From Butyriboletus loyo (Eukaryota > Basidiomycota > Agaricomycetes > Boletales > Boletaceae): a DNA stretch of 43,627 nt. The stretch lies in NCBI GenBank assembly GCA_038093515.1, contig JBBPSI010000206.1, positions 1 to 43,627 of the forward strand, given 5' to 3'. The notes under the pieces were generated by a model, which saw nothing but the letters and a program-made list of their open reading frames with translations, was not told the origin of the DNA and did no database searches. Position numbers and translations under genes: made by a program. Numbering within the stretch: the stretch's first letter is position 1; every line of letters starts with the position of its first letter. Shown piece by piece: positions 34,412 to 43,100 of this stretch.

Positions 34412-34586
34412 TGGGGTGGTGAGATTGGGCCAATGGGAGTGGGTCAGCCCAGTATGGGGGTGTTGGAGTTGAACCCATGGAGTTGAGTGGGCCTGACTTG
34501 GGGTGTTGAGGTTGGGCCAATGGAGTTGAGTGGGCCCAAATTGGGGTGGTGAGGTTGGGCCAATGGAGTTGAGTGGGCCTGAATTG
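34412..34586. repeat. Four tandem copies of a ~43-bp G-rich repeat
   Basis: The unit carries gaggttgggccaatggagt and tgggcctgaatt. The last two copies are exactly 43 bp apart (34511 and 34554); the first two are more divergent and about 44 bp each. The array ends right at the copia LTR boundary at 34587. Confidence 0.8.
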
Positions 34587-35090
34587 TGTTACGCTTGTGG
34601 CACTAACAACTAGACACTAGGTAGCACTCTCGAGTAGCTGCTTTCGGAATTGGTAAAGTCCGAGCAGGCGCACCGAGGGCAATGAAGGATGCAAGGGTAA
34701 ACCTATCAGTGGAAAGACTCACTGATAATACGAGAGTGAGAGTATCGCAAACAGAGTATAAGGAGCAAGGCTCAACTTAGAGATATCGCAGTAGTGATGA
34801 TAGAACTGAAAGATCTAGAGAAAAGCGACAAGCCATAAGGGCTGTCTTATATACAGTACATGAGTGTTTGTACTTATGTTCTGTATAGTACCTTTATAAG
34901 GTATAGTATGAAATACATGACGATATGATAGAGATAAGAGATAAGACTAAGCATATCGTCCAATAGCATAATAAGAGCTATTTGTAATGTGATAAGCGTG
35001 ACTAGGTCTAGACAATGATGTCATATAGACCAGTCTAGAAACGTAGTGGCTGTAAGTGAAATATAGAAATAGAACACTACCGTTTCAACA
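34587..35090 (-). mobile_element. 504-bp 3' LTR of the copia element
   Basis: On the minus strand the LTR starts TGTTGAAACGG directly after a polypurine tract and ends CACAAGCGTAACA. A TATATAAG box lies mid-LTR. It follows the pol stop codon by 18 bases, as expected for a 3' LTR. The 5' LTR is outside the window. Confidence 0.88.
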
Positions 35091-35101
35091 CTCCTCCTCG
35101 C
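35091..35101 (-). promoter_or_regulatory. Polypurine tract of the copia element
   Basis: GCGAGGAGGAG on the minus strand immediately precedes the LTR start TGTTG. In this position it would prime plus-strand DNA synthesis. Confidence 0.8.
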
Positions 35102-35108
35102 TTTAGCA

Positions 35109-36088
35109 TTACTTCTTTATAGAGACAAAAGGAGAAAGAGAGAGCATGGACCGAACTTCTTCAAACCTCTGCCATGTCAGATTCTTTGTAAAGATATCTG
35201 CTGCTTGTTGTTGAGTAGGAGTATAGAAGAGAGTAATCTCCTTATCCTCGACGCATTCCCGAATGTAATGAAATGGAATTGCAATGTGTTTGCTGCGTCC
35301 TTCAATGGCAGGATTAGAAGCCAGAAATATTGCTCCCTGATTATCAACTAGAAGGGGTAAAGGACCAAGTCTGTATCCCATCTCGAAGAACAAGGAGCGC
35401 ACCCAAGAGAGCTGTTTAGCGGTCTCGGTCATGCCCATATATTCTGCTTCGGTTGAAGAGTGAGCAATCTTGCGTTGTCGTCTGGATAACCATGATACTA
35501 TGCCAGATGCTAGAAATATACAATAACCAGTCGTTGAATGACGGGTCTCAATATCGCCTGCCCAGTCAGTGTCGCTGTATGCAATAAAGCCAGAATTGGC
35601 TCTCAGACCAGACTGGCTGTGTCCGGAATACATTATGCAAAGGTCTGGAGTTCCAACCAGATAGCGGACTATATAGAGCGCTCTTTGCAAATGTTCTTCC
35701 GATGGATTGGAAGAGAATTGCGACATCTTGATGACAGCATGAGCGATATCGGGTCTAGATCCAAGCATGATGAATAGGAGGGATCCAATGACAGATTGAT
35801 ATTGTGAATGCAAAGATGGCGATGCTTCGGTGGTTGATGGTGAAGGATTATAACCAGAAGGAAGAGGTGTGCGTGTGGGTTTTGCATTTTCAAGCTTGAA
35901 TCGTTTTATGACCTTCTGTGCGTAATCACACTGATCCAGCCTCAGGGTTCGGTTTCTTCGATCCCTGGTAATCCGCATGCCTAAATACTCTTTCGCTTCT
36001 CCAAGGTCTCGACTCTCCCAAGTCTTCATAAAGTGTTTCTTGTGAGCGAGGACTTGTGTTTTATCACTACCCATAAAAAGAGCATCAT
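35109..36088 (-). pseudogene. Copia pol, downstream part: end of reverse transcriptase and RNase H
   Basis: The frame begins inside the RT at the 26-bp duplicated site (DALFMGSDK) and runs open to a TAA at 35109. It contains LGEAKEYLGMRIT, the RVT_2 end, IGSLLFIMLGSRPDIAHAV, then RNase H with AYSDTDWAGD, SSTEAEYMGM, LLVDNQGAIFLA and the C-terminal QQQAADIFTKNL. All are typical of Ty1/copia. It has no start of its own; it is separated from the rest of pol by the solo LTR at 36089-36911. No other stop or frameshift is visible, so the break is recent. Confidence 0.92.
36063..36088. repeat. 26-bp direct duplication, left copy
   Basis: Identical over all 26 bases to 36912-36937; the two copies flank the solo LTR exactly. 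On the minus strand it codes for the end of the YVDD region (DDALFMGSD). LTR integrases normally duplicate 4-6 bp. Confidence 0.95.
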
Positions 36089-36911
36089 TGTTACGCTGGT
36101 AGCGCACAATAGCTAGCAAGCGAGCACTTATAGGGGCTCGAGCCTAATGAGGAAACTAGCCGACTCGCGTAGACGACGCTATCGGGTGTCTTGCAAAGCA
36201 AGTGTCGGCGAGATCTTGAGTGGTGGCGACCAGACGAGATCGAGCAGACTCTTATCGGCTTTATCGGCAAGAGAAGGGTATATTGCTAGATTACTATGCA
36301 CTTGGTAGATGCGTAGAATTAGCTAAAGAGTCTGTACTTCTCTAAGTACTCGTATATATACTACTGGGTATCGTGCACAGACCGAGCTGTGCGTGGCAGC
36401 GAAGGGCGGAGGGTTATGAGTCTACTCGAGTCATAACGGCAAATGGAGAAGCGGCAAAGTGCCGGTAACGAGGGAGCTAAGCTCCGAGTAAGATGGCGAC
36501 ATCGTCAGCGAATGAGAAGAGCTGAAGGCGAAGTGACGATGTCCATGAGGCGAGCCCCACAGGGCGAAGGGTGCGCGAACGGCGGAGCCCTTGGATACGG
36601 GTCTCGACGCGAAGGTACTGACACGTCGTAATCTAGTCACGTGCTAGTCACGTGATGAAACAAATGTCATTGGATAAAGAAATAGAGGACGCGACAGCTC
36701 AGCTGTGGGTCCGGCCCGACGGGGCGACAAGACAGGGGCTATCTCAGTGTAGCGGCACTGAGACTTGCAGGAACGACCGGGGAAGTGGATAACGTCCACT
36801 AGGCGACTAGGGAGCGGGCGATGGGCGGCATCGCAAGACGGCGGGGGCGGCGGGGACGCGTGAGCGTGGGAAAACGAGTGGCGGGGTACGCTTAGGGGTA
36901 AAACTGTAACA
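36089..36911 (-). mobile_element. 823-bp solo LTR, copy 2, inside copia pol
   Basis: Has the same TGTTACGCTGG..GTAAAACTGTAACA ends and near-identical body as copy 1 (994-1811), including the tagtcacgtg double motif and a TATATATA box. It splits the copia reverse transcriptase. It lacks any internal region. Orientation is inferred as minus for the same reasons as copy 1. Confidence 0.88.
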
Positions 36912-36937
36912 ATCACTACCCATAAAAAGAGCATCAT
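36912..36937. repeat. 26-bp direct duplication, right copy
   Basis: Partner of 36063-36088, directly adjoining the GTAACA end of the solo LTR. Confidence 0.95.
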
Positions 36938-38040
36938 CAACATATATAACTAAAATAATGATGACTTTCCTGATGAATTTTATATAAGTTCCTGGGTCAG
37001 ACAAGGTACGCTTGAAACCTTGTTTGATAAGTGATAAATGCAAGGCTTTGTTCCATTGAAGGGCCGCTTGCTTGAGGCCATAGATAGCTTTTCGTAGGCG
37101 ACAGACTTTGCTTTCTGAGCCTTTTTGAGCGAAACCCTCAGGTTGTTCCATATAGATTTCTTTGTCAAGATCTCCAAAGAGAAATGCAGTCTTGACGTCT
37201 AGAGCCTCGATTTCCCAATCTTCTAAGGCAGCTAGAGCTAAGAGAATCCTAACGGTTTCAAACCTGGCAACTGGTGAGAAGGTTTCCTCATAATCAATTC
37301 CGAAGATTTGGGTAAAGCCTTTTGCTACCCAGCGAGACTTGTATCGTCCATCGCTTTTTCGTACATTTATCCATTTCCCTTTAATGACTTGACGTCCCTT
37401 GGGAAGATCTACCAGATCCCATACTCGTCGTTCTTGAAACGACTTGTATTCCTCTCCCATGGCGGTTAGCCATAAGGATCTCTTGGCAGGAGGTAATCTC
37501 ATTACTGCCTTGTGAGACTGTGGGATACCATCGACAGTAGCAGCAGCTAGAAGAGATTTAATCCACTTAGCGCTGTACATCTGTCCTAAGTCATCTTCTT
37601 CATTCGTGGGTCTCGGTTGATTAACCAGTTGTGGAGTAGTAATTAACTCCTCCTGAATAGGATCCAGTCCTCGATGTATCTCTCGTTCTATCTCGATTGG
37701 AGGTCGATTCCCATAAGCATTATCTGGGACAATCCGTGGAATATGGATGCGAGTAGGACGAGGATTAAAGTCCTGACCAGTTTGCAAGAAATCTGGATCA
37801 TTGATCATTGGGATTGGAGCACCTTGAGACCGTAAATCCTGATCGAACTCATCATATAAGTCACGTTGGTGACCTTGAGCACGAATATCTCGAGTCGGAT
37901 GATGTTGATGAGGACGATTGCAAAATTCAGTGATTCGTTCAGGATATACTCTTGTTGGAGGTAAGAAAGTGGAAGGATGAATCCAACCAGGATCTTCAAA
38001 TGTTTCCAACGGAGGTATCATTTGACGTTTATGTTGGTGT
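36912..38040 (-). pseudogene. Copia pol, upstream part: linker and first half of reverse transcriptase
   Basis: The frame is open from the edge of the inserted chromovirus LTR (38040) to the YVDD codons at the 26-bp site, then reads into the solo LTR and stops at 36807. It contains WLTAMGEEYKSF, KWINVRKSDGRYKSRWVAKG, DYEETFSPVARFETVR, EALDVKTAFLFGDL, CRLRKAIYGLKQA and IYVDDALFMGSD, the classic copia RT series. Integrase, protease and gag are not in the window: the chromovirus at 38041 cuts the frame upstream. An ATG at 38021 is an internal methionine. Confidence 0.92.
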
Positions 38041-38467
38041 TGTTACGGTAGTGGTCTACTTTTTCTCTCCATTACCGTTAGGACTATTACATTCACCTAG
38101 CCTTTTGCTAGTTCCTCTTGAACGGTAACAACCGTTCGTGCTTAGTCATCACTTCCCGCGCACGGACGCGCTTTCTTTCATACTCTGGAACGTTCTAGAG
38201 TATCTCTTCCTCATTTGTACTTTCGCTCTCGCGACCCGATTAGGGAGCATGGTCTGTGCGCAGACCTCAGTAGTATAAAGCCTCTGTCTTTACACCCTGT
38301 AACGGTATCTAGTTCTACGCAGCTTCCTGCTAGCAATTAGTTCATTGCCAGACTCTTAGTGTGAGCACTAAGACATAGTCTGAGACTTCTCCAGAATCGT
38401 CTCCAGAGTCTCGAGGCCACTCCAGAGTGCCTCCTCGCTGTTCTGATTGTTAGCGCCCAGCGTAACA
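38041..38467 (+). mobile_element. 427-bp 5' LTR of the chromovirus
   Basis: Runs from TGTTACGGTAGTGG to GCGCCCAGCGTAACA, with perfect TGTTA..TAACA ends. TATAAAG lies at 38274-38280. It is inserted in copia pol with ggtgt on its left flank; the matching right-hand duplication would be beyond the window. It belongs to the same family as the LTR at 460-886. Confidence 0.92.
38274..38316 (+). promoter_or_regulatory. LTR promoter: TATA box and probable transcript start motif
   Basis: TATAAAG is at 38274-38280. The motif ATCTAGTTCT begins 33 bp downstream at 38307, a distance that fits an RNA 5' end. This motif is complementary to sequence just inside the LTR. The same pair (TATAAAG and ATCTAGTTCT) is present in the LTR at 460-886. 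Confidence 0.6.
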
Positions 38468-38469
38468 AA

Positions 38470-38479
38470 AGAACTAGAT
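38470..38479 (+). promoter_or_regulatory. Candidate primer-binding site, complementary to the RNA 5' end
   Basis: AGAACTAGAT lies 2 nt after the LTR, where the primer-binding site belongs. It is the exact reverse complement of ATCTAGTTCT at 38307-38316. I do not see a tRNA 3'-end complement here, so self-priming as in Tf1/sushi elements is the likely mechanism. Confidence 0.6.
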
Positions 38480-38870
38480 CTTCACCTCGCTTCTGCTCTT
38501 CAGCAGTAAAGCCGCCCTCCCCTCGCCCACCATTTCCATCCAACGTCCCAGACGCGTCGGTCGTTCTTTCCGCGTTCCCTCTCCCGAACCGGAACCCATC
38601 GTCGTCGACAACCCATCGCCGCCACACTCTCCCGCCCCGCCAGACCCTCAACCCCAGTTTTCCCCTTTGCCCCAGTCGGACCCCGAACCCTCTTATCAAC
38701 CCGAGGACCAGGGTCTAGGGCAGGAAGACGAACCGGAACCCAGCGACGACGGTTATCAAAGCGATTGGCTTGACAGAACCCCCCACGTTTCCCCACACAA
38801 CTCCCGCTCTCCCTCTCCACCGTATTATCCACCCGCAGATCCCTCTGACGACGAAGACGACAACAACGAT

Positions 38871-39860
38871 ATGTCTGACAAAAAGAATATCGTCCCCAAG
38901 GACTTCTCTGGTCTCAACGAAGATGCCTCGCGATGGCTCCTCGCCATGCGCACCTATTTCGCCGCCAACCAGACGGCATTCCCCGACGATGAGTCAAAAA
39001 TCAACGCCCTCCTCATGAAGATGAGCGAAGGAAAGGGCAAGACGTTCTCCGAAGGATGGATGAGCCTCCTCCTAGATGGACACCCCACAGCACAGCAAAG
39101 GGAGTTCACTACCGTCTGCGAAGACTTTCACCGAGTCTTCCATCCCTTCGACGTAGGAGAAAGTGCTCGTATCGACCTGGGGAACCTAACCCAGAACAAG
39201 GCCAACCGCAAGGACGGCTACGACACATACGTCACCGAATTCCAGCTCCTCGCTGCCAAGTCCGGAATCATAGATGAGAAGGCGCTCATCGAGTGGTTCA
39301 TCCGCGGTCTCGACCCCCGCCTCGCCGAATCTGTCCTCTCTTGCGAGAAACCCCCTACCACGCTTGCCGGATGGGCTGAGAAAACATCCGCATTCCACGC
39401 GCAGCATAAGCGCATTGACGACCTCCGCGCCGGGAAACGCTACATTCCCACATTCTCCTCCTCCTCCAAGCCCTCGTCCAACAGAAGGGACCCCAACGCC
39501 ATGGACGTCGACGCCGTCCGACTTACTCCCGTACAACGTGCGGAGTACATGAAGCAGAACAAATGCTTCATCTGCCACCAAGTCGGCTGTCGTTCGACCA
39601 ACCATCCTCGCCCCCCTCGCAACGGGCAGAACTCCCGAGGACCACCCTCTCGTCCCCCTCGCAACCCTCAGCGCACACGCGCCGCCGTCGTCACGCAACC
39701 CGAACCAAAGCCCTCCCCACTCGTCGACTATCTGTCCGAGTTGAAAGGTCGAGGCACCCAACAAGAAGATGTCTTGAACGTCCTCAAGGCATGCTTCAAC
39801 TGTTACGGTAGTGGTATACTTTTTCTCTCCATTACCGTTGGGACTACTTCACTCGCCTAG
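38871..39860 (+). pseudogene. Chromovirus gag, C-terminus replaced by an LTR fragment
   Basis: The first ATG in this frame is at 38871 (MSDKKNIVPKDFSG); the frame is open upstream to a TAG at 38475-38477 but without ATG, so the original start may be lost. Capsid-like segments include DASRWLLAMRTYFAAN, FSEGWMSLLLDG, and GLDPRLAESVL; a zinc-knuckle-like CFICHQVGCRSTNH lies near the C-terminus. At 39801 an LTR begins and the frame reads into it, stopping at 39860. After the LTR fragment, a fitting gag end (EEKLPVAATKVAEEW then stop) is found in another frame at about 40080-40141. The gag is therefore broken. Confidence 0.85.
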
Positions 39861-40065
39861 CCTTTTGCTAGTGCCCGTTGAGCGGTACGAACCGCTCTAG
39901 CTTATGTCATCACTTCTCGCGCACGGACGCGCTTTCTCTCATACTCCGAACTTCTAGAGTATTCCTTCCGTATATGTAACTTCCCTTCTCGCGACGATTA
40001 GGGACATGGTCTGTGCGCAGACTCAGTAGTATAAAGGCTTGCTTTCCATGTACATTATCTGTTCT
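39801..40065 (+). mobile_element. Truncated LTR (U3 plus start of R) inside gag
   Basis: Begins TGTTACGGTAGTGGTATAC and aligns with the start of the LTR at 38041 through the TATAAAG box (40030-40036) up to the transcript-start motif, here ATCTGTTCT (40057-40065). The remaining R-U5 part (about 150 bp) is missing and gag-like sequence resumes at once. The right edge is approximate because the original gag sequence is unknown. Confidence 0.82.
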
Positions 40066-40122
40066 GGTGTGTCAAGAAGATGAAGAAAAGCTGCCCGTCG
40101 CAGCAACCAAGGTGGCCGAAGA

Positions 40123-43100
40123 ATGGCCAAAGGATTTTTAGAAAGGAGGGAAGTTTCGACGTCTTCGCCTCCTCATGTAATCGCCCCTGTAGTTTTATCA
40201 AACCCCAATGCGCAATCAATTCGAGTTCCTGTGTCATTATTCGCGCACGAAGGGGGTCAAATCGTCGACACATTCGCCCTGGTGGACAGCGGCGCAAGCG
40301 GATGCTTCATAGATCGCGATCTAGTGAAGCGAAAGAGATTGCCGATGGAACGGCTACCCAAGCCACTTAGTGCCCAAAACGTGGACGGGTCAAACAATCA
40401 AGGAGGAGTCATCCGACACAAGGTCACCCTCTCCATCAGAGTTGGAGAAACCGAGGAGGAACGGAGTTTCCTAGTCCTCAACATAGGAAGAGAAAACATG
40501 ATCCTGGGATTACCGTGGTTACGAGAAGCCAACCCGGTAATAGATTGGGCCACTGGCCATATCGATCTCCCAGATCAAATCAAGAAGCCCCGACACGACT
40601 CCCCTCGGGCAATCGCTCAACGGTACCTGGTACGGTACCTTGACTTGGACCCAGACTCCAAGATCGCCAAGCTCTGGAAGAAGCGAGTAGACGCTTCAGC
40701 AAGGGAAGCTTACCCTATTCGAAAAGCAACCATCGCGACTGAGATCGCCGCCCAAGTCATCAAGGAGAAAGCAGTTCTCCCTACCCCGTTCGCTGCCTTT
40801 GCGGACGTTTTTGACAAGAAGAACACCGAGGAACTTCCCCCATCCCGATCGTTCGACCACGCCATTGACCTCGACAAAGACTTCGTACCCAAAGTCGCCA
40901 AGGTCTACCCTCTGAACCCGAAGGAATCGGAGGCATGTAAGGCGTTCGTCGAAGAACACCTCAAGTCAGGGAAGATCACTCCCTCCAAGTCCCCTCAGGC
41001 AGCCCCCTTCTTCTTCGTATCTAAGAAGGATGGCTCGTTACGTCCCTGCCAGGACTACCGGTATCTGAACTCGCACACCGTCAAAAACGCCTACCCCCTC
41101 CCCCTCATTTCCGACCTCGTCGACCGTCTCAAAGGGTCGAAAATCTTCACCAAGATGGATATCCGCTGGGGATACAACAATGTCCTCATCAAGCCGAACG
41201 ACCGCTGGAAGGCGGCCTTCATCACTCCCCAAGGGCTGTTCGAGCCCACCGTGATGTTCTTCGGACTTTGCAACTCCCCAGCCACGTTCCAAGCGCTGAT
41301 GGACCACATCTTCGGCGATCTCATGGCAGAAGGTTGGCTGATCATTTACATGGACGACCTTCTGATCCATTCCGCCACCGCTGCCGAGCACGAAGCACGA
41401 ACGATCCGTGTCCTGGAAAGACTTCGTGAACACAAGCTGTTCCTCAAACTGGAGAAGTGCTCGTTCGACGCCGAAGAAGTCGAGTACCTCGGAATGATGG
41501 TCCGAGAAGGGCAGGTCAAGATGGACCCCACCAAGTTGAAAGCCATTCGCGAATGGAACCCCCCAACCTCAGTGAAGGCTGTCAGGTCCTTCATCGGGTT
41601 TTGCAATTTCTATCGGAGATTTATCCAAGACTTCTCCCACATCGCAAAACCACTCCACGACCTGACCAAGAAGAACTCCCCCTGGGCATGGACCCCGGCT
41701 TGTGAACAGGCGTTCCAAGCAATCAAACAGTCGTTCTTACGACAACCCGTCCTCTCCATGCCCGATGTCACCAAACCGTTCGCCGTTATGACGGACGCCT
41801 CACTTACTGCTACCGGAGCAGTACTCATGCAGAAGGACGTCAACGGCGACCTCCATCCCTGTGCCTACCTCTCGAAGACGCTCTCGCCCGCAGAGCGCAA
41901 TTACGATATCTATGATCGCGAGTTGCTCGCGGTCATCCATGCATTAGAAGAGTGGCGCCACTACCTGCGAGGTACTGGCCATCAAGTAGAGATTCTCACC
42001 GACCACAAGAATCTCACGTATTTCCGACAACCGAATAAGTTGTCCCGCCGGCAAGCACGCTGGCTCATGTTCCTGCAGGACTTCGACCTGCATTTCCATC
42101 ACATCCCGGGTACTCAGATGGGCCCTGCCGATGCCTTGTCCCGCCGCGACGACGTTGACACTTCCGCCGACAACCAGGAAGTCACCCTCCTCCCAGAAAA
42201 TCTCTTCGCTCGCAAGATCGACGTCGCCCTCGCCGAAAAGATCGCCGCCTCCACCCCCAGCGACCCCATGATCAAGCGATGCATGCAGGCTCTTTACGAA
42301 GACTCCCCTCTCTTCCCCAAAATGAATGCTGGCGATTGGGACTTTGACGGAAAAGAGTTATATTTCCGCAAGAAACGGTATATCCCCGAGGCCGCACGTG
42401 TCGACCTCATCCGATCCCTACACGAAAGCCCTGCTGGAGGTCACGGTGGTATATTCCGCACCCAGAACCTGGTGCAACGTGATTATTGGTGGCCAGGCAT
42501 GGCTAATTTGGTCCGCCGTTTTGTCTCTGGCTGCGCTGTATGTCAGGCGCATAAGGTTAATACTCATCCCACCGTTCCCCCTCTCACTCCTCTGGCCAGC
42601 GTGGCCTCTCGTCCTTTTGAACAGGTCTCGGTCGACCTCATCACCGGTCTTCCTCCCTCTTTGGGTTATGATTCTGTCATGGTCGTGGTAGACCATGGGC
42701 TTACGAAGGGGGTAATTTATTCCCCTTGCAACAAGGACATCGACGCGGCAGGAGTTGCCAAACTATTTTTCAAAACTGTCTTCCTTCGATTCGGCCTACA
42801 CTCCCGCTGCATCTCCGACCGAGGCCCTCAATTCGCATCTGCCTTTGCTAGAGAACTCGCAAGGCTCCTCGACTACGACCTCGCCCTCTCCTCCGCGTAC
42901 CACCCACAGACTGATGGAGAAACCGAACGAGTCAACCAAGAATTGGAAACGTATCTCCGAATCTTCTGTGATGGTCACCCGGAACGATGGGCCGAACTCC
43001 TCCCCATGGCCGAGTTCTCCCACAACTCCATGACACACTCGTCAACCAATGTGACCCCGTTCTCCCTGATGGTCGGGTATGAGCCGAGGTCTTATCCTCC

